Assembly: GCA_020832445.1 (NCBI GenBank)
Contig: JAFIEO010000044.1
Coordinates: forward strand, 1-64,000
DNA: 64,000 bases
Direction of reading: 5' to 3'
Origin: Paracoccaceae bacterium
Lineage (GTDB): Bacteria; Pseudomonadota; Alphaproteobacteria; Rhodobacterales; Rhodobacteraceae
How positions within the stretch are numbered: the stretch's first letter is position 1; each line of letters opens with the position of its first letter. Both the position numbers and the translations under genes were made by a program. The notes under the pieces are model-generated. The model saw only the letters and a program-made list of their open reading frames with translations. It was not told where the DNA came from and made no database searches. This document shows positions 8,741-18,220 of the stretch, one piece after another.

Positions 8741-9634
8741 GTGTCCTTGCAGTTCATTCTGACCGTCACCCTGAACGGGCTGACGCTTGCATCGCTATAC
8801 TTTATCGTCGCCTGCGGATTCTCGTTGATATTCGGGCTGATGCGGACTGTGAACATGGCACATGGTTCGCTTTACATGGTGGGCGCATATGTCGGGTTTG
8901 CGGTATATGACCCGCTTTATGCCTCAAGTGCGTGGGCCTCGCAAGCGTGGCTGATTGGCGTTCTGGCGGGGATTGCCGCCGCCGCGCTGGTCGGTCTGAT
9001 CATGCAGGTGGCCTTTCTGGGGTGGATGCAGGGGCAGGAACTGCGGCAGGCACTTGTGACCATCGGCTTGTCAATTATCATTGCGGATCAACTGCTTGCG
9101 ACCTTTGGCGGCAATCCTTTCCAGTTCTTCGCGCCGGATATGCTGTTTGGGCCTGTGCAGGTTCCGGGCATCGGGCGCTATCCTGTGTTCAGGTTGTTTC
9201 AGGTCGGGTTGGCGATTGCGGTGGGTGTCGGGTTGTGGCTGCTGTTGAACAAGACCAAGCTGGGCATTGTCGTGCGTGCGGGGGTTGATGACCGCCAGAT
9301 GCTGGCGGCCTGCGGGATCAATGTGCCGCTGGTGGCGGCCACGGTTTTTGCCCTTGGTGCCGCGCTGGCGGGTCTGGGGGGCGTGATTGGCGCGACTGCA
9401 CAGCCGATGGCGCTGGGCGTTGATGTCCGCTTTCTGCTGATGTCGTTGGTGGTGGTGATCGTGGGCGGCATGGGGTCCATTGGCGGCACGGCACTGGGCG
9501 CGCTGCTGATCGGTCTGGCCGAGCAATGGGGGCAGGTGCTGTTTCCCACCTATTCGGTGATCCTGACCTTCGTGATCATGGCATCGGTGCTGGCTGTCTG
9601 GCCGCAGGGTCTGTTGGGGAGGAAGCCAACATGA
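8741..9634 (+). CDS. branched-chain-type ABC transporter permease LivH
   Basis: 297 aa from a GTG at 8741, preceded by GAGGAGG at 8729-8735; longer frames exist, but the protein family starts here (MSLQFILTVTLNGLTLASLYF). It has 8-9 membrane segments and LivH signatures: GLMRTVNMAHGSLYMVGAY, a typical MDR-type loop GVDDRQMLAACGI, and the late VVVIVGGMGSIGGTALGALL. Inner-membrane half of a HAAT-family importer. First gene of an eight-gene operon; the stop overlaps the livM ATG. Confidence 0.92.
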   Translation: MSLQFILTVTLNGLTLASLYFIVACGFSLIFGLMRTVNMAHGSLYMVGAYVGFAVYDPLYASSAWASQAWLIGVLAGIAAAALVGLIMQVAFLGWMQGQELRQALVTIGLSIIIADQLLATFGGNPFQFFAPDMLFGPVQVPGIGRYPVFRLFQVGLAIAVGVGLWLLLNKTKLGIVVRAGVDDRQMLAACGINVPLVAATVFALGAALAGLGGVIGATAQPMALGVDVRFLLMSLVVVIVGGMGSIGGTALGALLIGLAEQWGQVLFPTYSVILTFVIMASVLAVWPQGLLGRKPT

Positions 9635-10653
9635 TCATCATGAGCACGCGCCGCTGGGCGCTGACGGGGATTGGACTTGCGATATTGCTGTCACTGCCGC
9701 TGTTTTTGCCCAACTTCTGGCTGGTCAATATATTCGGCCGCGCGCTGGTTTACGGAATTGTCGCCTTGTCGCTGACCTTTCTGGCGCATTACGGCGGCTT
9801 CGTGTCGCTGGCGCAAACCATGATCGCGGGTGTGGCGGGGTACGCCGTTGCCATGATGGCACCGAACGCGATTCCGCTGGGCGATGTGACCTTACCCTAT
9901 GCGCTGGCCATCCCGCTTGCGGTGCTGGCGGCAACTGTTGCAGGCGCTGTGGTTGGGTTGATTGCGGTCAACACGCGCGAGATTTACTTGTTGATGATCA
10001 CGCTTGCGCTGGCTGTCGGCTTCAGCCTGTTTGCGCAGTCCAATATCACCTGGTTCAACGGCTATGAGGGCATTCGCAACGTTGTCGGCCCCGAGATATT
10101 CGGCAGGCCCTTCCGCACGCCGATGGTGTTTTACTATACCGCGCTGATTGTCGCCGCGCTGTTGTATCTGCTGGTTCTGTATGTGGTGCGCACGCCGTTC
10201 GGGCTGGTGTTGCAGGCCATCCGCGATTCCAACCGGCGCACGGCTGCAATCGGCTTTCATGTCGGGCTGCACCGCATTGCCGCCTTTGCGCTGGCGGGGT
10301 TTATCGCGGGCTGGGGCGGTGTGCTGATCACATTCTACAACATTGGCATCACCCCCAGTTCGATCGGGCTATGGGCCACGGTGGGCGTGCTGATCATGGC
10401 TGTGATCGGCGGGCTGGGTCACCCGCTGGGGGCGTTTATCGGCGCGCTGATCTTCGCGCTTATGGACACATTCGCATCGTCAATCATCGGGCATGACAGG
10501 TTCAACACACTGATTGGAATGGTTTTTCTGATCATCGTCCTGTTGTCGCCAGATGGCGTCTGGGGAATGGGCGGCAGGCTGGCCGCAGCCCTTGGGCGCA
10601 AAGACCGCAACAAGATTACGGGCAGCAATACGGGCAGCGAGCAGCCGCGCTGA
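9631..10653 (+). CDS. branched-chain-type ABC transporter permease LivM
   Basis: 340 aa from the ATG at 9631 that overlaps the LivH stop. Membrane segments begin after MIIMSTRRWALTGIGLA. The LivM motifs HYGGFVSLAQTMIAGVAGY, VLQAIRDSNRRTAAIGF and VGVLIMAVIGGLGHPLGAFIG are present. It forms the heterodimeric channel with the preceding permease. The C-terminus is a polar tail (RNKITGSNTGSEQPR). Confidence 0.92.
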   Translation: MIIMSTRRWALTGIGLAILLSLPLFLPNFWLVNIFGRALVYGIVALSLTFLAHYGGFVSLAQTMIAGVAGYAVAMMAPNAIPLGDVTLPYALAIPLAVLAATVAGAVVGLIAVNTREIYLLMITLALAVGFSLFAQSNITWFNGYEGIRNVVGPEIFGRPFRTPMVFYYTALIVAALLYLLVLYVVRTPFGLVLQAIRDSNRRTAAIGFHVGLHRIAAFALAGFIAGWGGVLITFYNIGITPSSIGLWATVGVLIMAVIGGLGHPLGAFIGALIFALMDTFASSIIGHDRFNTLIGMVFLIIVLLSPDGVWGMGGRLAAALGRKDRNKITGSNTGSEQPR

Positions 10654-10762
10654 ACCACACGCGCGGCAATTGGACCCGACCGCGCAGAACGTGCTGATCA
10701 CAGGGTCAAAGAACTTACCGCCGGGGAGGAGGAAACCCGGCACAACAAGGAGGAGAAGATAC

Positions 10763-12025
10763 ATGTCAGTTTCGCGCAGACATACAACAGCCTGGGCAAT
10801 GGGCACGGTGGCGGCGGTTTTCGCGCTGTCCGGGGCCATGGCGCAGGAACAGCCAATTCGCATCGGGTCGATCACCACACTGGAAGGGCCGTTTGCCACA
10901 GGCGGGCAGGATGCCTACCGCGCCATGGAAATGGCGTTCGAGGCGATTGACTACACGGTCGGCGGTCGCCAGATCGAATGGATCCGCGAGTCGTCCAACG
11001 CAACGCCGGATGTGGCGCTGGCCCGTGCCCGCAAACTGATCGAGCAGGACGAGGTGGACATCATCATCGGCCCGCTTTCGGGCGCTGAAGGGATTGCGCT
11101 GCGGGATTATTCGCGCACATTGGACGGCAGGACAATCGTGAACGGATCATCCGGCGCCGCCGATACCACGTTGCGGGACCCTTCGCCGAATTTCTTCCGC
11201 TTCAGCACGGAAGGCACCCAATGGATGGCCGGTCTGGGCACGCATGCCTATGAAGACATGGGGTCGCGCCATGTGGCCCTTGTGGCCGCAGACTACGCGT
11301 TTCCCTATGCGCAGGTGTTCGGCTTCATGCATGAATATTGCGAGCTGGGTGGCGAAGTCACCAAGCTGTGGTCGCCGCTGAACACCACCGATTTTTCGTC
11401 CATCATCGCGCAATTCCCTGATGATATCGACGCGGTGCTGCTGATTCAGGGGGGCACGGACGCGCTGGCCTTCCTGACGCAATATGCCGAAGTGGGCGGC
11501 GATCTGCCCATCATCGGCGGGTCCATCACCGCAGACCAGACGCTGCTGTCGGCACGCGGTCCGCACCAGCGCCTGATGGAAGGCATGGTGGCCGCAGGCC
11601 CGATTGCCGACCTGAATGATGACCCGAACTGGACGGAATTTGTTGCAAATTACCGCGAACGCTGGCCCGACGGGTTCGACTCGCCGTCGATCCATGCTGT
11701 GAACTACTACACCAACACCATCGCCGTGCTTCAGGCGCTGGAAGAGGTGGGCGGCGATCTGTCCGACAATCAGGCGGCGTTTCAGGACGCGCTGGCATCG
11801 ATCGAGTTTACGGCCCCGACCGGTGCAAATGTCCGCCTTGACGAAAACCGTCAGGCCATTTCGGACATTTTCCTGACGCGTATCGTCAATGATGGCGGCA
11901 CAATGCGCACCGAAGCTTTCGGGCGCACGCCGGATGTCAGCCAGACGCTTGGCATGGAAACCGACGCGTTTCTGGCGCTTGGTTCGCCCTCGCGGGATAA
12001 TCCTTCCTGCCCGCCAGCACGTTAA
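10763..12025 (+). CDS. ABC transporter periplasmic substrate-binding protein (Peripla_BP_6 type)
   Basis: 420 aa from the ATG at 10763 with AAGGAGGAG about eight bases before it. A Sec signal peptide ends at SGAMA-QEQP. The mature protein starts IRIGSITTLEGPFATGGQDAYRAME, then IIIGPLSGAEGIAL, TIVNGSSGAADTTL and YAFPYAQVFGFMHEYC. This is the LivJ-like two-lobed fold, but with few features that would name the ligand. A G+C-rich hairpin follows the stop, probably setting higher expression of this subunit than of the ATPases. Confidence 0.9.
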   Translation: MSVSRRHTTAWAMGTVAAVFALSGAMAQEQPIRIGSITTLEGPFATGGQDAYRAMEMAFEAIDYTVGGRQIEWIRESSNATPDVALARARKLIEQDEVDIIIGPLSGAEGIALRDYSRTLDGRTIVNGSSGAADTTLRDPSPNFFRFSTEGTQWMAGLGTHAYEDMGSRHVALVAADYAFPYAQVFGFMHEYCELGGEVTKLWSPLNTTDFSSIIAQFPDDIDAVLLIQGGTDALAFLTQYAEVGGDLPIIGGSITADQTLLSARGPHQRLMEGMVAAGPIADLNDDPNWTEFVANYRERWPDGFDSPSIHAVNYYTNTIAVLQALEEVGGDLSDNQAAFQDALASIEFTAPTGANVRLDENRQAISDIFLTRIVNDGGTMRTEAFGRTPDVSQTLGMETDAFLALGSPSRDNPSCPPAR

Positions 12026-12035
12026 TCTGGCCCTG

Positions 12036-12068
12036 CCCGCCCCTTTGGCAACATCGGGGCGGGTTATT
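12036..12068 (+). terminator. hairpin between binding-protein and ATPase genes (attenuator)
   Basis: CCCGCCCC at 12036-12043 and GGGGCGGG at 12056-12063 form a perfect 8-bp stem with a 12-base loop, followed by TTATT. It lies 10 bases after the binding-protein stop and 15 before the next ribosome binding site, so it probably acts as a partial terminator or mRNA-stabilising 3-prime hairpin. Confidence 0.55.
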
Positions 12069-12082
12069 CCAAGACAGGACAT

Positions 12083-12856
12083 ATGATGACGTTGTCAACT
12101 TCTTCAGCTTCTGATCTGCCCGCGCTGGTTCTGGACGGTGTTGGCCGCCGCTTTGGCGCGTTGCACGCGGTCAGCGGCGTGACCCTGACCATTCACGCAG
12201 GAGAGCGTCGGGCAATCCTTGGCCCGAATGGTGCCGGAAAGACCACGTTGTTCAATACAATCTGCGGCGATTACCCGCCGACTTCGGGCAAGATCACTTA
12301 TTTTGGCGCCGATATATCGCAGCTTAAACCTTACCGGCGGGCGCGAATGGGGATCGGGCGCACCTATCAAAGCTCCACGCTGTTCAACGGGCTGTCTGTG
12401 CGCGAAAACCTGTATCTGGCGGTCCGCGCGGCCAAGTCCGGCAGGTTTTCCATGATCAAGGCGGGGCCGGGACATACCGATCTGGTGCGGGTGGCCGTGC
12501 TGGCCGAACAGGTGCGGGTGGATCACATTCTGGACACGCGCATTGATGCCGTGTCGCACGGGCAGCGCAGGCAGGTGGAAATTGGCATGGCGCTGGCGGG
12601 TGATCCGAAACTGCTGATGCTGGACGAACCGGCGGCGGGCCTGTCGGCGGCAGAACGCCCCGAACTGGTCACGCTTATGGCCGGTCTGCCGCGCGATCTG
12701 ACCCTGATTTTGATCGAGCATGACATGGATGTTGCGCTGGCCAATTCCGAAAAGGTGACCGTCATGAAGGACGGGGTGGTTGTGGTGGATTCAACGCCTG
12801 AAAAGGTGGTCGATGACCCCGTAGTTCAGGCGATTTATCTGGGGGAAGGGCATTAA
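12083..12856 (+). CDS. branched-chain-type ABC transporter ATP-binding protein LivG
   Basis: 257 aa. Walker A LGPNGAGKTTLFN, signature region VSHGQRRQVEIGMAL (VSHGQ in place of LSGGQ, common in this family), Walker B LLMLDEPAAGLS and H-loop IEHDMD are all present. Two adjacent ATGs (12083, 12086) could start it. The stop TAA shares its last A with the next ATG (TAATG), so LivF is coupled. Confidence 0.92.
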   Translation: MMTLSTSSASDLPALVLDGVGRRFGALHAVSGVTLTIHAGERRAILGPNGAGKTTLFNTICGDYPPTSGKITYFGADISQLKPYRRARMGIGRTYQSSTLFNGLSVRENLYLAVRAAKSGRFSMIKAGPGHTDLVRVAVLAEQVRVDHILDTRIDAVSHGQRRQVEIGMALAGDPKLLMLDEPAAGLSAAERPELVTLMAGLPRDLTLILIEHDMDVALANSEKVTVMKDGVVVVDSTPEKVVDDPVVQAIYLGEGH

Positions 12857-13563
12857 TGGCGGGCCATCTGGATATTCGCGATCTGCATGTGCGGTTCGGC
12901 AAGGCCACAATCTTGCAAGGTGTCAGCCTGTCGGTGCAAGACAAGCCGCTGTCGGTGGTCGGGCGCAACGGTATGGGCAAAACCACGATGTGTTCGGCCG
13001 TGATGGGCATGGTGCCCGCATCCGGCAGTATCACGCTGGACGGGCAGGACGTTCTGAGCCTGAACACCGGACGCATAGCCCGACAGGGCATTGCGCTGGT
13101 GCCGCAGGGCAGGCGCATGTTTCCATCGCTTTCGGTGCATGAACACCTGCTTCTGGTCGCGCAGCGTGGCAGCCCGCCCTGGACCATCGAGCGCGTCTAT
13201 GAAACCTTTCCGCGACTGGCCGAACGGCGCAGGAATGGCGGTGACCAGTTGTCGGGCGGCGAGCAGCAGATGCTTGCCATTTCCCGCGCGCTGTTGATGA
13301 ACCCGCGCCTTGTGATCATGGATGAACCGTCCGAAGGGCTGGCGCCGGTGATTGTCGATCATCTGATCGAAGTGTTGCAGACCATCGCCGCCGAAGGCAT
13401 GGGGCTGTTGCTGATCGAGCAAAACCTGCGCGTGGCCACATCTGTAACCGATCAGGTGTCGATCATGGTGACAGGCCGGATCGCGGCAACCGTGGGGTCT
13501 GCGGAACTGGCAAGCGACCGAGAGATGCAAAACCGGTATCTGGGGGTCAGCCATGGTCACTAG
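12856..13563 (+). CDS. branched-chain-type ABC transporter ATP-binding protein LivF
   Basis: 235 aa. Walker A VVGRNGMGKTTMCS, Q-loop VPQGRRMFPSLSV, signature LSGGEQQMLAISRAL, Walker B LVIMDEPSEGLAP and IEQNLRVA match LivF. It ends GVSHGH. The UPF0261 gene begins 11 bases inside this gene, tying the transporter to the enzymes downstream. Confidence 0.92.
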   Translation: MAGHLDIRDLHVRFGKATILQGVSLSVQDKPLSVVGRNGMGKTTMCSAVMGMVPASGSITLDGQDVLSLNTGRIARQGIALVPQGRRMFPSLSVHEHLLLVAQRGSPPWTIERVYETFPRLAERRRNGGDQLSGGEQQMLAISRALLMNPRLVIMDEPSEGLAPVIVDHLIEVLQTIAAEGMGLLLIEQNLRVATSVTDQVSIMVTGRIAATVGSAELASDREMQNRYLGVSHGH

Positions 13564-14755
13564 GCGCGTTTATGTCATAGGAACCTGCGACACCAAACAG
13601 GCCGAACTGGCCTTCGCCTGCGACAGGGTCTGGGCCGCCGGTGCCGCGGCGGTGCTGGTCGATGTCAGCACGCGCGGCGCATCCGGCACGGCCGATGTTT
13701 CAGCGGCTGAAATTGCCGCCTGCCACCCTGATGGCGCAGATGCCGTGCTGGGATCTGATGATCGCGGTCTGGCCGTCACCCGCATGGCCGAAGCGCTGAC
13801 GCATTGGCTGCTGTCGCGGGGCGATATTGGCGCGGTGCTGGGGCTGGGCGGGTCCGGCAATACCGCATTGGTCACGCAGGCCATGCGGGCGCTGCCCGTG
13901 GGCGTGCCCAAGCTGATGGTGTCCACCGTCGCATCGGGGCAGGTCGCGCAATATGTGGGGGCCACCGATCTGGGCATGGTGCATTCGGTGACAGATGTGG
14001 CGGGGTTGAACGCAATCAGCCGCCGCGTGATCGGCAATGCCGCCCATGCCGCGGCCGGAATGGCGCAAAACACAATCCCTGATGCTGCGGCGGATTTGCC
14101 CGGTGTGGGCGTGACAATGTTTGGCGTCACCACAACTTGCGTCGATCATCTGCGCACTGAACTGGCGGGCAAGGTTGAACCCTATGTGTTTCATGCCACG
14201 GGGACAGGTGGCGCGTCGATGGAAAAGCTGGCGGAATCGGGCCTTGTTTCAGGGCTGCTGGATGTCACCGCGACCGAAATTGCCGACCATCTGGTGGGCG
14301 GGGTCATGCCATGTTCAACCGACCGCTACGGTGTTGTCGCGCGCACGGGTATTCCGTGGGTCGGGTCGGTGGGCGCGGTGGATATGGTCAATTTCGCGGG
14401 CCGCGAAACTGTGCCGGACCGCTTTGCCGATCGTCAGTTGCTGGTGCACAATCCGCAAATCACCCTGATGCGCACCACACCTGCGGAAAATGTGCAGATC
14501 GCGCGTTTTCTGACCGAACGCCTGAACCGGTGCGACGGGCCGGTTACGCTGTTTTTGCCGCTGGGCGGGGTTTCGGCGGTGGATGCGCCGGGCATGCCCT
14601 TTCATGACCCCGCAGCCGATGACGCGCTGTTCACCACGATCCGCGACACGTTCAAACCCGGTGCGAACCGCCATTTGATCGAATTGCCGCAGCATATCAA
14701 CGATCCGGCCTTTGCCGCTGCAATGGCCGCTGAATTATTCAGGATGCTCCCATGA
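13553..14755 (+). CDS. UPF0261 (Tm-1-like ATP-binding domain) protein
   Basis: 400 aa. It begins [21 protein letters not shown], and continues [49 protein letters not shown] and MFGVTTTCV, all UPF0261 landmarks. In tomato Tm-1 the same domain is the N-terminal half and a PF09370 barrel is the C-terminal half. Here the second half is the next gene, overlapping by ATGA. The bacterial function is not established; a nucleotide- or acyl-dependent metabolic enzyme is plausible because the operon carries an importer. Confidence 0.88.
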   Translation: MVTRRVYVIGTCDTKQAELAFACDRVWAAGAAAVLVDVSTRGASGTADVSAAEIAACHPDGADAVLGSDDRGLAVTRMAEALTHWLLSRGDIGAVLGLGGSGNTALVTQAMRALPVGVPKLMVSTVASGQVAQYVGATDLGMVHSVTDVAGLNAISRRVIGNAAHAAAGMAQNTIPDAAADLPGVGVTMFGVTTTCVDHLRTELAGKVEPYVFHATGTGGASMEKLAESGLVSGLLDVTATEIADHLVGGVMPCSTDRYGVVARTGIPWVGSVGAVDMVNFAGRETVPDRFADRQLLVHNPQITLMRTTPAENVQIARFLTERLNRCDGPVTLFLPLGGVSAVDAPGMPFHDPAADDALFTTIRDTFKPGANRHLIELPQHINDPAFAAAMAAELFRMLP

Positions 14756-15597
14756 CCCAGACCAAGAACGACCACCGCGACCGCAGCGCGCTGATGCGCA
14801 AGTTTCAGGATATGGCCAAGCGGCGCATTCCGATTATCGGCGGTGGGGCGGGCACGGGGCTTTCTGCCAAAAGTGAAGAAAGCGGCGGGATCGATCTGAT
14901 CGTGATCTACAATTCGGGGCGCTACCGCATGGCGGGGCGCGGGTCGCTGGCGGGGCTTCTGGCATACGGCAATGCCAATGAAATCGTGCTGGACATGGCA
15001 CGCGAGGTGCTGCCGGTGGTGCATGAAACGCCGGTTCTGGCGGGCGTGAATGGCACCGACCCTTTTGTGATGATGGAACAGCATCTGGACCGGCTGAAGG
15101 CGCTGGGCTTTGCGGGCGTGCAGAATTTTCCCACAGTCGGGCTGATTGACGGGGTGTTCCGGCAAAATCTGGAAGAAACCGGCATGAGCTACGCGCTGGA
15201 AGTCGACATGATCCGCATGGCCCATGAACGCGATCTGCTGACCACACCCTATGTATTTTCCGCAGATGAAGCCGTGGCCATGGCCAATGCGGGGGCCGAT
15301 ATTCTGGTGATGCATATGGGCCTGACATCGGGCGGGACCATCGGCGCGGAAACCGTGCGCACGCTGGATGATTGCGTGCGCGATATTGACCAATGGGCGG
15401 AAGCTGCGCTGCGCGTGCGGCCCGACATTCTGATCATCTGCCATGGCGGCCCGATTGCCACACCGCAGGATGCAGCATACGTTTTGCGCCAAACCAAGCT
15501 GTGCCACGGGTTTTACGGGGCCAGTTCCATGGAACGGCTGCCGACAGAATCCGCGCTATGCGACACAACCCGCGCGTTCAAGGCGCTTACCTTCTAA
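14752..15597 (+). CDS. phosphoenolpyruvate-hydrolase-family (PF09370) TIM-barrel protein
   Basis: 281 aa. Intact PF09370 landmarks: [78 protein letters not shown] and [14 protein letters not shown]. It corresponds to the C-terminal half of plant Tm-1. Coupled by overlap to the UPF0261 gene, so the two products probably form one functional unit. The family name implies C-P or phosphoenol hydrolysis, but I would not assert that reaction. Confidence 0.88.
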   Translation: MTQTKNDHRDRSALMRKFQDMAKRRIPIIGGGAGTGLSAKSEESGGIDLIVIYNSGRYRMAGRGSLAGLLAYGNANEIVLDMAREVLPVVHETPVLAGVNGTDPFVMMEQHLDRLKALGFAGVQNFPTVGLIDGVFRQNLEETGMSYALEVDMIRMAHERDLLTTPYVFSADEAVAMANAGADILVMHMGLTSGGTIGAETVRTLDDCVRDIDQWAEAALRVRPDILIICHGGPIATPQDAAYVLRQTKLCHGFYGASSMERLPTESALCDTTRAFKALTF

Positions 15598-15607
15598 GGA
15601 GAAGATC

Positions 15608-16522
15608 ATGGCCCACGCCCTTGCAACAACCATCATCGATGCGCCCGTGGAAACCGTCTGGGCCATTGCGCGCGATTTCAACGGGTTGCCACGCTGGAAC
15701 AGCGGTGTGCGCGACAGCATGATCGAGGACGGGCGCGATGCCGACAGTGTGGGCTGCATCCGCGCCTTTCATCTGGCAGATGGCAGTTTCGTGCGTGAAC
15801 GGCTGCTGGAACTGGACGACAGCCGCTACCGGATGCGCTATAACTTTGAGACGCCCGCTTTTCCCGTGGCGCATTATCTGGCCACGCTGGAATTGATCCC
15901 TGTCACCAATGGCGACCGGACATTTGTGCGCTGGCATGCCAGTTTTGACGAAGCGCCAAAGCACAGCGGGACATATAGCGCGCTGATCTCGCGCGATGTT
16001 TTTGCCGCCGGACTGACGGCACTGGCGGAATTTTTAGCCCGCGAACCGGCCACAGCCACGGCGGATGCGCGCTGGCAGGGGCTGCGCCCCGCCAAGGTCT
16101 TCACCTCCAGCGTGATCCGCGCGCCGCTGCCTGCGGTGTGGGAAAAGATGCGCGATTTCGCGGGCATGAAACACTGGCACGAAGATATCCCGCAGATGGA
16201 CATGATCGACAGCGTGCGGTCCGACAAGGTGTCGGGCGTGCGGGATTTCATATTTGGTGACGGGCAGTTGCACGAACAGCTTACGTTCCTGTCCGATCAG
16301 GACCATGCCTTTCGCTACCGTATTTTGAAAAGCCCCATGCCGTGGATGAATTATCATGCCGGTGCGCAGCTATATCCGCTGACCGACCGCGACCATACCT
16401 TTGCCGTGTGGACCGCGGACTGGACGGCAAGCCCGCAAGATGATCTGGCGCTGATCCCGAATGTGCATGACAATGTGTTCCAGAAGGCCTTTGACACATT
16501 GGACCGCCAGCTTTGCAAATGA
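15608..16522 (+). CDS. tandem SRPBCC (START/Bet v1-like) domain protein
   Basis: 304 aa from the ATG at 15608, with AAGGAGAAG directly upstream. Two SRPBCC domains are visible: ATTIIDAPVETVWAIARDFNGLPRWNS (about 5-31) and FTSSVIRAPLPAVWEKMRDFAGMKHWH (about 161-187), each with the helix-grip start A-P-x-x-x-V-W and a W-H/N site. The family binds hydrophobic or aromatic ligands. It ends the ABC/UPF0261/PF09370 operon, suggesting that the imported compound or a product is hydrophobic or cyclic. Confidence 0.85.
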   Translation: MAHALATTIIDAPVETVWAIARDFNGLPRWNSGVRDSMIEDGRDADSVGCIRAFHLADGSFVRERLLELDDSRYRMRYNFETPAFPVAHYLATLELIPVTNGDRTFVRWHASFDEAPKHSGTYSALISRDVFAAGLTALAEFLAREPATATADARWQGLRPAKVFTSSVIRAPLPAVWEKMRDFAGMKHWHEDIPQMDMIDSVRSDKVSGVRDFIFGDGQLHEQLTFLSDQDHAFRYRILKSPMPWMNYHAGAQLYPLTDRDHTFAVWTADWTASPQDDLALIPNVHDNVFQKAFDTLDRQLCK

Positions 16523-16693
16523 TGCGGGTGCCCACCGGCACCGCGCGCAAACCCTGCCCATTCAATTTGTCCAGACCCGTGCGAATTTAGCGCAAGAAAC
16601 GGGTCGCGCGCCCAAGTCCGTTTACCGCATGGTCGGGCCGAAGGGACATCGCACAGATCAGGCACACGTCCCGTCAAATATGCCGGAGGGACA

Positions 16694-17659
16694 ATGCCGC
16701 ACCCACATCAACGCCCCATGACCCTGACGGAATGGGCCATGCTGCTGGCCCTTGCGACCATTTGGGGCGGGTCATTCTTCTTTAACAGCATTGCAGTAGC
16801 GGAACTTCCGGTGTTCACGGTGGTCGTGTGCCGCGTGGCGCTGGCGGCCGTCATCCTGCTGGCCCTGCTGCGATTGCGCGGCGTGCGGATGCCGCGCGAC
16901 CGGCATGTATGGGCTGCATTTTTCGGCATGGGTTTGCTGAACAACGCCATTCCGTTTTCGCTGATTGTCTGGGGGCAGCAGCATATCGCATCGGGGGTGG
17001 CGTCGATCCTGAATGCCGCAACACCGCTGTTCACTGTCATCCTTGCACATCTTATGACCCGCGATGAACGCCTGTCGGGTGGCAAGACCGCCGGTGTCGT
17101 GATCGGCTTTGCGGGCGTGGGGGTGATGATCGGCGCGGACGCGTTGCGCGATCTGGGGGTGAATGTCGTGGCGCAGCTTATGTGCCTTGCCGCTGCGCTG
17201 TCCTATGCGTTTGCGGGCATTTACGGGCGCAGGTTTCGGGCCATGGGCATAAGCCCGATAAGCACCGCAACCGGACAGGTTGTCGCGTCAAGCCTGATCC
17301 TGCTGCCGGTGATGATGGTGCTGGACCGGCCCTGGACGCTTGCGGTTCCCAGCATGGCCGCCATTCTTGCGCTGATCGGCGTGGCTGTGATTTCGACCGC
17401 GCTGGCCTATGTGTTGTATTTCCGCATTCTTGCCACAGCGGGGGCGACCAACCTGTTGCTGGTGACATTCCTTGTCCCTGTCAGCGCGATCATACTGGGC
17501 ACTGTTTTTCTTGGCGAAGTCCTGTTGCCCCGCCATATGGCAGGGATCGCGCTGATCGGCGCGGGACTGGCGGCAATCGACGGGCGGCCATGGGCGGGCA
17601 TCATGTTCGTGACCCAGCGGCGGCGCAAAGCAACATATCCGACCTCAGGAGAGCAGTGA
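16694..17659 (+). CDS. EamA/DMT-family transporter
   Basis: 321 aa with ten membrane segments in two EamA repeats. The first begins LLALATIWGGSFFFNSIAV and the second QLMCLAAALSYAFAGIYGRR; NNAIPFSLIVWGQQHI and STALAYVLYFRILA are typical. It probably exports small metabolites. GGAGGG sits just before the ATG at 16694; an ATG at 16718 is the alternative. The stop overlaps the next start (TGATG). Confidence 0.87.
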   Translation: MPHPHQRPMTLTEWAMLLALATIWGGSFFFNSIAVAELPVFTVVVCRVALAAVILLALLRLRGVRMPRDRHVWAAFFGMGLLNNAIPFSLIVWGQQHIASGVASILNAATPLFTVILAHLMTRDERLSGGKTAGVVIGFAGVGVMIGADALRDLGVNVVAQLMCLAAALSYAFAGIYGRRFRAMGISPISTATGQVVASSLILLPVMMVLDRPWTLAVPSMAAILALIGVAVISTALAYVLYFRILATAGATNLLLVTFLVPVSAIILGTVFLGEVLLPRHMAGIALIGAGLAAIDGRPWAGIMFVTQRRRKATYPTSGEQ

Positions 17660-18132
17660 TGCACACAATCAAATTCGTTCCGTTGCCCAGCGATGCTGTT
17701 GCCGACCTGCGTGGGCAGGGTCATGACGCCTATGGCAACCGGCCCGAACGCACGCAATCCGACGGCAGTGGCAACCCCTGTCGGCATTGTCTGGGCTTTG
17801 TCCCCAAGGGTGCGGGAATGCTGATACTGGCATACCGGCCATTTGACACCCTTCAGCCTTATGCCGAAACCGGCCCCGTTTTTCTGTGTGCAGATGACTG
17901 CGCGCCCTGGACGGGCAGGGGTATTCCGCCAATTCTGACATCCAGCCCCGACTACCTGCTGAAAGGGTATACGCCGGATCAGCGCATTCGCTACGGCACC
18001 GGCAAGATTGTCGCGAAGGACGACATTGCCACCTACGCGGCAGCCCTGCTGGACAACCCCGAGATCAGTTTTGTGGATGTAAGGTCCGCGCGGAACAACT
18101 GCTTTCAGGTCAGGATTGTCCGTTCCGAATAG
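17659..18132 (+). CDS. DUF1203 family protein
   Basis: 157 aa from the ATG overlapping the EamA stop. DUF1203 features: IKFVPLPSD, NPCRHCLGFVPKGAGMLILAYRPF, TGPVFLCADDCAPW, and IRYGTGKIV. The two pairs of cysteines could bind metal or form disulfides; no signal peptide, so cytoplasmic. Function unknown. Co-transcribed with the EamA transporter. Confidence 0.82.
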   Translation: MHTIKFVPLPSDAVADLRGQGHDAYGNRPERTQSDGSGNPCRHCLGFVPKGAGMLILAYRPFDTLQPYAETGPVFLCADDCAPWTGRGIPPILTSSPDYLLKGYTPDQRIRYGTGKIVAKDDIATYAAALLDNPEISFVDVRSARNNCFQVRIVRSE

Positions 18133-18220
18133 CTGCGGGCGGCACCCCGACGCCAGAACTGTGCGCATGGCCTTGGCGCGGACCCGCCGGATGCTTAACT
18201 GTCCCTGAACGGAGGCTGCC

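Noticed and set aside
8710-8910. ATG with strong Shine-Dalgarno (GGGAGGAG) upstream of livH
   Set aside because: Its frame is shifted relative to LivH and gives a non-family peptide; the GTG at 8741 has its own GAGGAGG and starts exactly at the LivH family N-terminus.
10553-10762. Longer start for the ABC binding protein
   Set aside because: The upstream part overlaps livM in another frame; the signal peptide and AAGGAGGAG fix the start at 10763.
17182-17658. Long open frame leading into the DUF1203 gene
   Set aside because: It is the out-of-frame shadow of the EamA transporter; only the part from ATG 17659 has DUF1203 content.
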